64,000 bases of DNA from Parietaria judaica (lineage: Eukaryota > Streptophyta > Magnoliopsida > Rosales > Urticaceae). Below the pieces are notes generated by a model. It saw only the letters and a program-made list of their open reading frames with translations, ran no database searches and had not been told where the DNA came from. Shown here piece after piece: positions 32,686 through 45,396 of the stretch. The DNA lies in NCBI GenBank assembly GCA_954871525.1, contig OX940866.1:11059001-11123000 (forward strand), written 5' to 3'. Position numbers and translations under genes: made by a program. Numbering within the stretch: the stretch's first letter is position 1; every line of letters begins with the position of its first letter.

Positions 32686-34600
32686 ATGAGTTCGGAAGAG
32701 AATCCTGCCTCCGATGCTCTGGTGGAGACAACTCCCGACCAGGGTACCGAAGAGCAGACTCTGAGGACCCAGCTCCAAGAAAGGGTTGCTGAAAATGCTG
32801 AGCTCAAAAGGCAGATCGAATTCCTCATGAGCAGTCAAACCCGGCTCGAACAGAGGCCATACTCTGTAAATGAGCCCGGGCAAACCTCTGGGCAAAGGAA
32901 TCACGAGAGGGTTAATGCGGTTCATTTTGACTTCCTGGACCCCAACGATCCCCGAGCCTAGAGAACCAACCAGCCACCCCTCCCAAGAGGACCGCGTCCA
33001 CGTACGCCACCTCAGCCGGGGGACTCACCCGCGGGCGCGCTGCCTTTGCCGCCTCGCAATGGCACTCCCCGGTTCCGAGTTCCCGCTTTCAGAACCGATC
33101 ATCCCGGTCCCGGGCAGAACACTCCCTACCAGCAATCTCGCAATCACCCATTAGGTATTCGACTCTCGAGCCCATCTTGGGCAAAAAACTCGAGCTACCT
33201 CACGCCTCAGGGGCCTACAAGCAATGACCCTCCAGCGTTCAGAAGAAGGTCGCGCAGGCCCGTATCCTCAACATTCTCAAGTTGAGCCTTCTTCAAACAG
33301 TTCCGAGCTCGAAGATCTCAAACGCACCATGAGACGAATGGGGGAGAGACTCACCAAGGTGGATTCCCGAGTACACCGAGCGGTATCTGCCGCCCCCGAA
33401 ATCGAGCGCCTGGTCGAAGAAGCAGCGAGAACCCCATTCTCGGCAGCTGTCACCGACACTCGGTTGAGACATGGCGGACAGATTCACCTGCCCAAGTATG
33501 ACGGAACCACTGACCCAAAAGTACACCTAAGGGCGTTCCGAATTGCAATGGGACGGGCTAACCTAGATGCCCACAAGCTGGACGCCGGAAGGTGCCAGTA
33601 TTTTGCTGAGAACCTCACAGGGGCAGCAATGGAATGGTTCTCCAATTAGAACCAAGATCGATCGATAGTTTCGATCAACTGACCATGGTTTTTCTCAAAC
33701 ACTTTTCCATGTTTATGGAGACAGAGACTACCGTGGCCAACCTATACGCTCTACAGCAAAGGGCAAACGAGCCACTCAGAGACTTCATGACGAGGTTCAA
33801 GGCAAAAATGGTCCGAATCAACGGATTAGCAGATGAAACGGCCATAGCCGCCCTGACCAGCGGGTTGTGGTACGACTCTAGATTCAAGACCGACATACTG
33901 GTCAATCGGTACACCTCGATAGAGGACGTGATTCACCGCGCATCCAATTGGATCAAGCACGATGAAGAGCACGAGGCCCTGAAGAGGAATTCGGATCATC
34001 CCCGAATGTACCAAGGCCCGGAGCGCACCTGCCTCAACCAAGGAACGGGCAGCCGCCCCCTTCAAGGGCTCTAGGAACCACGTTCCTACCAGGGGATCTA
34101 ATCCCCAGCACGGGAATTTCCAGCACGGGAATTTCCAGCACGGAATATCCCAACTTGGGGGAGGAGCACACCCCCAAAATCCGGTCTACAATCTGAGCTC
34201 AGAGGCCGAGGAAGAAACCGAAGCTGACGAGCAAGGAGAACTGTACATGAGCACCAGTGATATGGCGTCCAACAATAGGGACATGAGTGCCTGGTGCAAA
34301 TTCCACCAGAGGTATGTACACCATACCAGAAATTGCATGGTCTTACGGGCCCGTCTCGCCGATAAATACCTTAGGGGCGAGCTCGGGGACCTCCCATTGG
34401 ACTTTTTCAGGTCGGAGAGCGAACGCACCGAGCAAGCCCAACAGCCCAGTATCGGCCAGGGCAGCGGTGCCAAACCCGAACAGAAGCATCCGACTAAAGG
34501 CAGCAACGCCCCCCCTAACAAACGAGGCAAAGTCCTCATGTTGGAAGAGCAGACCGACCAGGAGTCGGAAGACGTAGAGGAACCGGTGACCGAAGAAGCC
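32686..34600 (+). pseudogene. gag (capsid) region of the Tat element, disrupted
   Basis: Starts at atg 32686. The reading passes through several frames: a stop at 32959-32961, a frame change before about 33230, a stop at 33647-33649, then another frame to 34072 and a further one from about 34190. Recognisable pieces are the capsid core (YDGTTDPKVHLRAFRIAM, then TVANLYALQQRANEPLRDF and MVRINGLADETAIAALTSGL) and a zinc-knuckle-like CKFHQRYVHHTRNC near 34300. In the element this protein would package the RNA. The breaks mean no intact capsid protein. Confidence 0.82.
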
Positions 34601-35421
34601 ATCGGAAGAATCTACACTATAGTTGGAGGGTCACAATTCTATGAAAACTCGATCAACTCCATTAAGGCCCACCAAAGAAGATTGAAGGCTGGTCCGGTGG
34701 CCCTCTCAAGGAAGGAGCCCGACTACGAGATCTCCTTTAAGGACAGTGGGGCCTCGACCTTGGTCGGGCCCCACGATGACGCCCTAGTCATCACACTTCT
34801 AGTCTCCGGCTATGCGACCGAAAGAATTCTGGTCGACAATGGAAGCTCGGTAGACGTCATATTCCTGTCATGCTTATGCAAAATGGGATCGATGACACGG
34901 AAATCAATAGAGGGAACATCCCTCTGATCGGTTTCAATGGTGAGACGGTCGACACCTTGGGGACAGTTAGACTGTCAATCGTCACCTATGGAGTAGGCAA
35001 GATAAAAAACTTCCTGGTGCTAGATTGCCCCACGGCCTACAACATGATCCTCGGAAGACCGTGGATTCATTTGATGAAAGCCGTGCTATCTACCTACCAC
35101 CAAACCATCCGCTTCCCAAGGGAGAATGAGAATATTGTGGAAGTGAAGGGCAACCAAAAACAAGCCCGGATCTGCTACATGACATCATTTCGAATGTCAC
35201 ACGCGCCTCAGACGAGGGCAAAGGCACCAAAAATCGACCAATTGCAATTAATGTCGGTAGGGGAAAAAGATTCAGCCCAAGAAAGGGTCGACAACAACGA
35301 GGGCCTAGATTTGGAAATGACGCACCAGGTCCAAATCGATCCGCAGAATACCGATCAAAAAGTGGGAATCGGGGTCAACTTGGACAATGACGTCAGAAAA
35401 AAGCTAATCAAATTCCTCTAA
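34601..35421 (+). pseudogene. Protease region of the Tat element
   Basis: Retropepsin-like region with ILVDNGSSVDVIF (active-site Asp in DNGSS; Tat elements commonly have D-x-G-S-S here) and the downstream hydrophobic strand NMILGRPWIH. A frame change occurs near 34880 and a stop at 35419-35421 separates it from RT, so processing from one polyprotein is broken. Confidence 0.75.
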
Positions 35422-36739
35422 AAGAACCACGACTGTTTCGCGTGGTCCCACGAAGACATGCCGGGAATCGACCCGAGCATAACCGCCCATCGCCTCAACG
35501 TGGACCCGAGCCATAAGCCGGTAAAGCAAAAGAGAAGAAAATTGGGACCTGACCGGGCCCAGACGGTAAATGATGAGGTCGAGAAACTACTAAAGACCGG
35601 CTCCATCAGGGAAGTAAAATACTCGGATTGGTTAGCCAATACAGTGGTAGTTAAGAGAAAAAAAACGGGAAGGCAAGAGTCTGCATCGACTTCACCGACC
35701 TGAACAAAGCATGTCCCAAAGATAGCTTCCCTATGCCTCACATCGACCGCTTAGTGGAGGCGACCTGTGGACATGAGCTCCTGTCCTTCATGGACGCCTT
35801 CTCCGGGTATAATCAAATCCTGATGCACCCCGAGGACCAAGAAAAAATCGCGTTCATAACAGACCGAGGGATTTATTGCTATAAGGTAATGCCTTTTGGA
35901 CTCAAGAATGCGGGGGCAACCTATCAACGGTTGGTCAACCAAATGTTTGCCGAACAACTCGGAAAAACGATGGAGGTCTATATCGATGATATGCTTGTGA
36001 AGTCCACCAAAGCCACGGACCACGTGTCTCACCTGGAAGAGTGCTTCGCGATACTTCAAAAGTACCAAATGAAGCTCAACCCCGCTAAGTGCACTTTCGG
36101 AGTAACATCCGGAAAGTTCCTCGGTTACTTAGTAACCCAACGAGGAATAGAGGCCAACCCGGATCAAATCAAAGCTCTCCTGAACATGCCCTCCCCAAGG
36201 ACTGTTCGAGAAACGCGGAGATTGACCGGAAGGATAGCGGCCCTCAATCGGTTCATCTCGAGGTCTACGGACAAATGTTTGCCTTTCTACAAGATCCTGA
36301 GGGGCAACAAAAAGTTCGAATGGACCGAAGAATGCGAAAAAGCATTCCAAGACCTGAGACAGTACCTGTCAACGCCACCGATACTGTCTAGACCGATTAT
36401 GGGAGAATCCTTGCTGCTATACTTAGCAGTATCCCTCTCGGCCGTCAGCGGCGTAATCGTTCGAGAAGATAGGGGAAAATAAAGACCAATTTTCTACGTT
36501 AGCAAATCGCTGGAGGACGCAGAAACAAGGTATCCCGCCATGGAAAAATTAGCTTTGGCTATGATAACCTCAGCGCGAAAACTCCGGCCATATTTCCAGT
36601 CTCATACCATCTTGGTAATGACGACTCAACCCTTAAGGGTAATCCTCCATAGCCCAAATCAATCAGGGCGACTGACCAAGTGGGCCGTCGAGCTAAGCGA
36701 GTTCGACATCGAATATAAAATTCGAACATGCGCCTAATC
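35422..36739 (+). pseudogene. Reverse transcriptase and first RNase H of the Tat element
   Basis: RT fingers and palm are visible: FMDAFSGYNQI with its catalytic Asp, VMPFGLKNAGATYQRLVNQM, and YIDDMLVKS with the YxDD active site. The thumb and connection follow (KFLGYLVTQRGIEANPDQI), then the RNase H entry (FEWTEECEKAFQDLRQYL). A frame change near 35690 and stops at 36480-36482 and 36735-36737 break it. Confidence 0.87.
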
Positions 36740-36743
36740 CCAG

Positions 36744-37286
36744 GTGCTAGCTGACTTCCTGATCGAACTCCCAACGGATGATCCTACAGGGAAGAAAGGG
36801 AACGAAGAATGGCGTCTCGAGGTGGACGGGGCATCAAATAAGGGCGGATCCGGAATAGGAATACGCTTGATTTCCCCAACCGGAGAGGTTTTGGAACAGT
36901 CATTTCGGCTAAGATTCCATGCCACAAACAACGAGACGGAATACGAGGCACTGATAGCAGGGTTAAAGCTGGCCAAGGCAGTTGGAGCCAGGAAAGTTAG
37001 AGCCCATTCGGATTCTAAACTGGTCACCAGCCAAATCAGTGGCGAGTATACCACCAGGGACAATCGCATGGAAAAATACCTCGCGGTGGTCAAGGACCTG
37101 ATCTCTCAATTTGACAAAGTTGAGGTAGTTCAGATACCACGAAGTGAAAATTCTTCGGCTGATGCTCTGGCCGGACTAGCATCCACTTCGGACCCCGAGG
37201 CAAAGAGGATAATTCCTGTGGAAGTAATAGACGAGCCTAGTGTAAGTCTACATGTCCACAATATCCAAACAGGTGCGGAAGACTAG
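36744..37286 (+). pseudogene. Second (archaeal-type) RNase H of the Tat element
   Basis: WRLEVDGASNKGGSGIGI (first catalytic Asp), then ETEYEALIAGL (catalytic Glu), VRAHSDSKLV (Asp) and NSSADALAGLAS (final Asp) give the full set of acidic residues of an archaeal-type RNase H. A second RNase H after the ordinary one is the diagnostic feature of the Tat lineage. A stop at 37284-37286 separates it from integrase; this one domain itself reads through without interruption. Confidence 0.85.
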
Positions 37287-38523
37287 AGAACTCCCATCCT
37301 GAATTACATCCTGACGGGAGAAAAACCCAGGATAAGCAGAAGGCCCAGAAACTCCACATTCAAAGTGCTAGTTCTGCCTGATAAACGGAAAATTATACAA
37401 ACGAAGCTACTCCGGACCCTACCTAAGGTGCTTGGGAAAGACCGAAGTTAAAGTCGTACTGCAGGAGATCCACGACGGAGAATGCGGAAACCATTATGGC
37501 GGAAGATCGCTTTCTAACAAAGCGAAGCGGCAAGGTTTCTTTTGGCCAACCATGTTAGTCGACGCAGAAACTCACGCCAGACGATGCGACAAATGTCAGC
37601 GTCATTCGCCGGCCATACATTGTCCGGTAGAGAAGTTGTCGTCAGTCTCGGTACCCTACCCATTCATGAAATGGTCCATGGACATAGTAGGACCTTTCCC
37701 CTTGGCACCAGCTGGGAAAAGATTCCTACTAGTCGTGACGGATTATTTCTCAAAATGGGTGGAAGCCGAATCCTACGCCAACATCAAAGACTCGGATGTG
37801 GAACACTATGTGTGGAAAAACATCATAAGTCGCTTCGGATTGCCCAAGGAAATCATTGCCGACAATGGACCCCAGTTCGTGTCAAACAGGTTCCAGAATT
37901 TCTGCTATAACTGGAAGATTTCCCTAAACACATCCACCCCCAGATATCCACAAGGAAACGGTCAGGCAGAAGTCTATAACCGGACCATCGTGGATGGTAT
38001 AAAGAAAAGACTTGACACCAAAAAGGGTCGATGGGCCGATGAGCTCATAGGCGTTTTATGGTCATACAGGACCACCCCGCAGAGAGCAACTGGAGAAACC
38101 CCTTTTTCGATGGTATATGGCGCCGAAGCAGTCATACCAGCCGAGATCGAGGCCCCCAGTCTCAGAAGGGAGTACGCTCCCGACAACGCAGAAATTAACG
38201 ATGAAATGAGATTAGACCAACTTGACCACGCAGATGAACGACGCGAACAAGCCTTAATTTGAATTACTAACTACCAAAACTCGGTAGCCAAGTATTATAA
38301 TTCTAAAGTTAAGCATTGCAGATTCACCTCCGGGGAATTGGTCCTCAGACGGGTTTTCCAGAACACAGCCGAGCCCAACGCCGGTAAGTTGGGGGCTAAC
38401 TAGGAAGGACCCTATATCGTTACCGAAGTAGTAAAACCCGATGTATACAAACTGGCGACCCCGGACGGATCAAGAGTCCTTAGGAGCTGGAATGTTATGC
38501 ACCTCAGAAAGTACTACGCATAA
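37287..38523 (+). pseudogene. Integrase region of the Tat element
   Basis: The zinc-binding HHCC motif is present (IHDGECGNHYGG ... CDKCQRH), followed by the D,D,E core (WSMDIVGPFP, IIADNGPQFV and QGNGQAEVYNR). The C-terminal part runs to a stop at 38521-38523 (LRKYYA end). Internal stops at 38260-38262 and about 38401 lie after the catalytic core. The core ORF of 276 codons (37432-38262) is the longest intact stretch of pol. Confidence 0.87.
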
Positions 38524-39687
38524 AAGATCAGAAATTGACTTCCTATGAACTACGTAATGGCTTGATCCCCAGAGAGTGGGGTACGTAGGCAGTTTGGCCA
38601 AAAAATGGCCGAACACAGCCCCCAACAAACCCAACGACCCTGCATGCCCCTACCTCCCAAGTTAAGGGTATCCAACCAAAGGAAGAACTTCGACTTCAAA
38701 GAGCTCCCGAGTAATATCCCGACACAAGTAAGTGATCTCACTCCGAAAAGGAATTCATTTCATTTTTGAACTCATTATTAAGTAAATCATAGCAAAATCT
38801 ACATGAGCAGCGCATTCATAACCATTGTCATACGCATTCAAAATATTGTCTACAACATATAAGTCGTTGAAATCGTTAAGTCCAGAACAACAAGTCATGG
38901 CATCCACACGGGCACCAGACCCTTTCTTTGCGAGTAACATACTTGCCCGGGCACTATACCCTTTTTTTGCGAGTAACATACTTGCCCGGGCACCATACTC
39001 TTTCTTTGCAAGTAACATACTTGCCCGGGTACCATACCCTTTCTTTGCAAGTAACATACTTGCCCGAGTACCATACATTTTCTTTGCAAGTAACATACTT
39101 GCCAGGGTACCTTACCCTATTAAATCCTACCCCTAAAGACCCCCGCGCCTAGCTCGGCCTCGAAGGTTACTACAGAACTGCTCGAAGAATAGTACCGAGC
39201 AAACAAGCATCTACTCCCCAAGGTACTACGAATCCTATTTCATTTTTAACTACTCTTGAGCTCGTGTAAGCTAGATCGTATCAAACTATTTTTCTAATGC
39301 ATGTAGTAAGATAGGAATATTCGATCTTGCAAAATTGACAAAATATTCTGGTCGGATACTCCGATCAAAAGCTCCACCAAGTAGAGCAACAGATTGTTAT
39401 TCACAATGTTTACAAAAAAAAAAAAAAAAAAAACTAATTATTCTAATTTCTGCAAAAAAGATTAGCAATTTATTATTTACAAAAATATTTGCGAAAAAGG
39501 ACAAATTATTATAAAGGCACTAACCACGGGCGGAGTATTGGCAAAATAAGAAAGAAAATTACAAAAAAGGGTTCAGATCCCCATGACCTGCCCAGAATAA
39601 AGCCCTAACCACGGGCAGAAACGATGTTCGATACTTATTCAAAAATAAATAAAAAAACAGCAACAAGCTCAGAGATGGCTGCCTTCT
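38524..39687. other. Spacer between pol and the antisense ORF in the Tat element
   Basis: Non-coding. Contains the 39-bp tandem array (38898-39115) and a poly(A) run at about 39414-39433. This is where convergent + strand and - strand transcripts would end. Confidence 0.55.
38898..39115 (+). repeat. 39-bp tandem repeat array, about 5.5 copies
   Basis: agtaacatacttgcccgggt begins at 38933, 38972, 39011, 39050 and 39089, an exact 39-base period, with a partial unit upstream. Because 39 is a multiple of three, several frames stay open through it and give repetitive spurious ORFs. Such arrays are common in the 3' region of Tat-like elements. Confidence 0.9.
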
Positions 39688-42600
39688 CTAGGCAGCGTCG
39701 GAAGAGGCCTCTGCTCGCTGGGTCGATTCGGTCGGGTTCGGCTCGGTCGCACTCGATTTGGTCGGGAGATGCACATTCAGCTCGGACGGGGTCAGTTCGG
39801 GCAAGGTTGGGTTGTTTTCGGACAGAGTAACTTCAGGCTCGATCTGGGATTCACTCGGGGTCGGCTCAATAGAGGCACTCTCTTCCGGGAGGATTGCTGC
39901 GTTTAGGCTCGGCTCGGGATCTGCAAGACCAGCACCCTCTGTCAGGTCGAACTCGGGAGAGAGGGCTGGAGAGTCCACCACGGGTGCCGGTTGCCCGGCC
40001 AGGAGGTCTTCATACGTAGACTTGTCCTCCGTGAGAATTTCCAGCTCGCCCAAAAAGTCGGTGAGTTTACCCTCGAGTATCTCACCAATGATCGCCACGT
40101 TGCCCTGAACCTGATGAAGGATCTTGGTATCATGCGCAATCTTCTCGTGGTGAGCAATCACCGCGTCTCTTTGCTACACGCGCTTGCGATACTTGCGCCG
40201 AGCAGCCTTGGCGGCCTCCTTCTCAGCAGCCGCCTCCGCCCGAGCCGCGGTCAGCTTATCATGGGTGTAAGAATGATCCACTTTCAATGCGATCATCTCC
40301 TTGTGAAGCTCCCTCATGCTGTTCCTAGCCCGGCCCAACGTAGCATCAGAGGTGGTGAGCAACGCAAGAGCCGTTTTCTCGGCCGCCGGGCCTCGGAGAC
40401 CATAGCAGAAGCATTGACCAGCTTCTCCCGAAGGTCCGCCTCAGTAATCTCCAAGGCCTTAATCTTTTGGTCCCTCACCCCGACCAAGAGCTTCAATTCG
40501 AGGACCTCCCTGTCCCTCAGCGCTAGCTGCCCAAAACTCTTTTCTAGCTCGGCGTTCACCCGGGCTAGATCTTTTTCCTTCTCGGCCAGATCGGCCTTGA
40601 TCCCCTCCCCCTCCACCACGGACAGCCTCTCCTTAAGCTCTCTGAGCGCGTCCTCATATCTGAGAACCAACTCGTTGGCATATGCTCCGAGCTGCCAGCA
40701 AAAATAGAAAAAAAAAAGGCGCGACAAAAAAGAAAAGAGTGATAAAAAGCACCTCATTTACCTTGGCATGCATAGCAGCAAAAGCGTTGTATGCCTGAGG
40801 CTGAGTGACGTCATCATCCCTCACGGGAGAAATTCCCCCGTTCGTCAGTTGCTTCATCAAGTTCCCAGCTACCTTGGGAGCCTCGTGAAGACCCTTCTCG
40901 CCATACCAGGTGACCTTGGCGACCCTCTTAACCTCAGGATGAGGGTCCGAACTCCCTGCTCGGGCGGGCTGAATCTCACGACCCATTTTCTCCGTACGCC
41001 GATCGGAAATGTTCCAGAGCAAGACCCGGTCGCGACCAGCCGTCTTCTTATAAGCAACTCCTTTCTTCCCCGAACCTTGAACAAGGGTTGGAGGTTTAGA
41101 GCTGCTAGATTGAAGCACCTTGGAAAAAGACTTGGTCGCAGCCTCACCCCCAACCTCTTGAAGATCATCTCCCTTCGACTTTTTACGAGCCACATCCTCC
41201 TCAGCGGAGCGAACCCGCTTACCCTGGCTCTGCGGGCTCGCGACCTCAACCGGTGTGAGCCCAGAAGTAGGCAGGGGCTCAGAAACCCTGGTCGGCTCCA
41301 GAGTCGGCTCTTCGTCAGAAATCTCGACGAACTCCCTCTCTGCGACAGCCCGGGCAGCCTCTTGTTCGGCTGCCGAAAGAACAGTCCCCTCCAAGACCTG
41401 CTCCGACGCGACCTCCGGGCTAAAAGTTGCCTTGGGTCCCCCTGCGGGCAAAGTAGGAACCGACCTCCGGGTCTCCCCCTCCTTAAGAACTTCCTGAGCC
41501 TTCTCGGAGATTTTCTTCACTCCCTTAGCCACTTCGGGCCGAGCAGAAACCTTCTCGGTCACATGAGTGACCTTCTCTTTCCCCTTTCCTGGGACCATTT
41601 TGGCCCGATCAGGAACCCTTCCGACCACCTGAGTGGTTTTCTCTTTCCCCTTTCCGGACACAGCAGCCTTGGCGGCTGCTCGCTGAGCCCTCAATTCTCG
41701 ATAGTTGAGCTCGCCAGTCATATCTGACGAGCAGAATCTATTAGTAGAAATTCGGAAAACAAAAAAAACAAGACCCAGTTTAGAAATTCTACCTTCCTCC
41801 TCAGAACTGCTTGAACCTTGATCGTACTCGACAAAGGTGCAACTGGGCCCAGGATGCCAAACCCCAGAAGTAATGAATCTCTCGTCGGTAAGATCCTTCC
41901 ACTCGATACCACCTTCAGGGAACAGAACTTCGTTCTTAGCAATCCACTCCTCTCCAAGAGACCTCGACCTCACCTTCTTTCCTTTCCGATCTGAAAAATA
42001 CAACGAGCAAATATCAGAAAAAGGAAGTGAACAAGATGCAAACCCGAACAAAAGACAGAAGAAGATTTACCAATATTATGAGCCCATTTATTCACATAGG
42101 AATCCCAAGTACCAAAAGACCCTGAGCAAGCTTAAAAAAGAAATATCTGTCCTGCCACCCGTCATCTTTGTTCGGAATGCCTCTAATAAAATCACCCTTA
42201 TGACCCTTGACCGAAATGTAAAACCTACCCTCGGCCCTAGAATTTTTCTTGACCATGAAAACTTCGAGCATATCAAACAACGACAGGCTACAACCCTCTT
42301 CCCTACATCTAACTGTTGGACATATGTGTCCTTAAACAAGAAATTTTATCCATTTGTAAAAGATTATGACAAGTCGTTGAATAAAGGTGATACTTATTAT
42401 GATAATCTTATTATAGTTTCTGGTAGAGTAAAATAGAATGTTTGATTCCTTAGTTCATAAAGGATGCAATTATGTTATTATTATCACAGCAGAGTCAATG
42501 TGAGGAAGAATTAATAATCATAATAAATGAACTTAAAATGTCCGTGACCTGATTAACTAGGTGGGAGCCCATTAATCGTATAAGGTCATTAATGTGACTA

Positions 42601-45396
42601 AGTGACAATCCTATTCTGGATTTTGTGTGTGTCACACTCACTAGAAGTGCATTAAGTATGAAGTGTCTTCATACTGGATTGGACCTGACTTAAACTCCGG
42701 AAGTTATCATATAAGACCGTCACTGATAACTTGGAGTTGAGTCACTAGTAGATGATCAAATGGATATTCGATCTATGTCCTGAGTGATCTTGAGTCCAAG
42801 CTGCTGGCTTGATTGTTCTTTGATTTAACCGTTAAAGAACACGAAATATTACCGCTGTTCCCAACACTATTATTTTGGGAACATGATAGTCAGCAGTAAG
42901 GGTAGCTTGGTCATAGATATGGGCATCACACAGCTCTCTTCAGAGTGATGATGATTCCCTTGATTATCGGTAGTGAGAAGTGAGAGGTACCCGTGCGCAA
43001 CTTATGAATCGAAACCATAAGTGGGTTACTCATAATATTACTGACTGAGTCAAGGATGAAAATGCAATGAGGGGCATAACGGTAGAAACCGCCTGCTCGT
43101 GTGTGGATCATCAAGTGAAAGATCAATAACCCGAATTTGATTGTATCAATGGACACCCTGTTGTTATAAAGGGAATAATATATACCGTATCACTAAAGAG
43201 TGCAGCCTCGAGTCTATAGTGGAATCACTTCGAGGTTTGACGAACAACTAGCAGTTCGTTGGAGCTTAAGTGATACGGGTCCATAGTCCCCAGGATAGCT
43301 CCGTAACGGATGATACGTACGTGATTAAAATACATTCTGGATAATGTTTAATCATTTGGCTTGACTTATAAAACTGAAAGGTCTGTGTCAGACGTCAGAT
43401 AGTTTTATCGTTAGCGTGGCAAAAGTACCATATTTTGGTACACGAAATTAACTGATAAAAGAAATTAGAATTTAGATTTTCTATTAGCACCATGTTGTTG
43501 GAAGTTAAATTCTAAGCAACTTTTCTTTTTGAATCGAGTCATTTCGACTTACGGTTAGTGATTTATGGATTTTCTAAGTTTATGATCGGTTCGATAAACT
43601 TTGAAATTAAATCACATGTCACGAATTTAAATGATGGTGTGGCACCATGACATTTTAATGTGTGATATTGAGATCAGGAAATATTAATATAATTTAATTA
43701 TTTGGATTTAATTATTAATATCTTATTAATAATTAATTAATAATTAATAGATTTATATTAATAAATAAAAAATATATATTTATATATATTTATATGTGTA
43801 AATTCGAATTAGGGTTTGATATATGAAACTCTAGCTAAATTCGAATGGTATGATTTGGTCTTTCCAAATTTCCGGCATAAGTACCAAATGTTTTGGTATT
43901 TTAGCAAATCCCTAAAATCAATATTATCCATTGGATCGGTTATGATTTAAAATCAACCGTTGGATTAGGATATTGTTAAATTCGAAATTAATAACTTGGT
44001 GACCAAGTTTCATTTTTCGAATTTGGTTAATTAATTATATCCGTTAGATCGGTCTAAGATTTAATCTTTACCGTCGGATTGAAAATTAATTAATTATATA
44101 TATTTATATATATATTCGAATTATAGTTTATGGATAAATTCGAAATTGTTTTTAATAAATCTTTTTATATTTGATTTTATCCTAAACTTATTTGATCCAT
44201 TAGATCGGTTTAAAGATTTATCTCAACCGTTGGATCTAGATAATGATAATTCGAATTTTATTATAAATATATAGGATAATTCGAATTTTATAAAGATAAG
44301 AAGATAAGATTGGATTTTTGATTTATCCAAATCTTTCTTATTTAATTAAATCTCTAATTAATTATATCCATTGGTTTTAGATGAGATTAGATCTTGAACA
44401 TTGGATTAAGATAATTAATTATATTTAATTAATGAAATTCGAAAATTAGGGAGGAAAATTCTCCAATTCGGTTACGGTTTGAGCCTATAAATAGGAGGCT
44501 CATTCTACACATTTTTCACACCTTTCCCCAGAGAAAAATTCGAACTCTCCATCTCCCTCAGGGTCTGCGAATTTTCTCTCTGATCTCTCTTTTCTGGTTC
44601 GGCTTAGGAGACTATTTCTCCGGAAGCTTAAAAAGAACCATCAGTTAAAATTTTGCGACGGAGTCCTGCCGGCGAAGCCCACGCTTCGGTACGAGGATTC
44701 CAGGAGAATATCCCGGAAGATCACGGGAGTTTCCCTCAGCACCGGCGGAGCCCTGCCCGATTCAGAACGCGCAGCCGGAAGTCGTCAATAGAGGTGCGGC
44801 CTTATGCATTGGGTTAATAAATGCAACCATTTACTGCTTTCTATTTATTTCCTATTATGACTAGATTATTAATAATGATATATGAATATTAAATTACATA
44901 ATATTTATCAGATCTTGTGAAATGGTTATTATCCGATATCCGGACCGTTGGACGGATAACAAGTTATTCCGCTTTAAATTAATTTTTAATGTTACCCGGA
45001 CGGTTCGGAGGTTCAATTCGTGATAATTTTTCAAGGAATCCGAGATATGATTCCAACACTAACTAGGTAAGCAAACAGAATCCTATAGGAATTCGGACTC
45101 AACTGAGCTAAAGAAATATCTAACTGATTCATATACCTAAGAATAGGCTTAGGAATCGGAAATCTCAACCCACAATCCTGAAAGTACCTCTCGTAAATGC
45201 AAACCCAATCATCTTTGATCGAATCCGCAAATTCATCAGAATCTGGAACCCGAAGAGGAACATACTCTGGAATAGCATACTCCGACCTGAGACGAGGGAT
45301 ATCCACTTCCCTCAGTCTAGACCTAGGAGAATCAGTTTGAAGGAACTCCGAAACCAAGACCGAACCCTTAGCCTTACTCTTTTTACCATCAGCCAT
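39688..45396 (-). pseudogene. Antisense, intron-containing extra ORF of the Tat element, split by a solo LTR
   Basis: On the minus strand an ORF opens at 45396 (MADGKKSKAKGSV) and runs to the solo LTR at 45058. It continues in the same frame beyond the LTR at 42313 to about 42130 (GWQDRYFFFKL), near a probable frameshift. Three short introns with GT...AG ends and plausible frames follow: 42070-41991 (80 bases), 41792-41724 (69) and 40752-40692 (61). Downstream come a long low-complexity Lys/Glu/Ser region and then a coiled coil (about 40690-40180, ALRELKERLSVVEG and similar). An acidic Pro/Glu/Ser tail ends at 39688. A frameshift near 40385 and a stop at about 40174 show decay. The N-terminal part resembles the plant 'putative gypsy-type transposase' family found as an additional ORF in Tat-like elements. 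Function unknown. Confidence 0.72.
42314..45058 (+). repeat. Large solo LTR (copy 2, 2745 bp) nested in the Tat element
   Basis: Perfect inverted ends tgttgga and tccaaca, flanked by a perfect 5-bp duplication ctaac (42309-42313 and 45059-45063). TATA box tataaata at 44486-44493 near the 3' end. Collinear with 5295-7989 throughout. It has no internal coding domain, hence a solo LTR. It disrupts the antisense ORF of its host element without loss of bases. Confidence 0.9.

Noticed and set aside
38898..39115. Regular 39-bp repeats as a CRISPR array
   Set aside because: Units are contiguous without unique spacers, and the site is inside a plant retrotransposon.
40768..41727. 319-codon + strand ORF in the Tat element
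   Set aside because: Complement of the low-complexity part of the antisense ORF; no domain and composition typical of a shadow frame.
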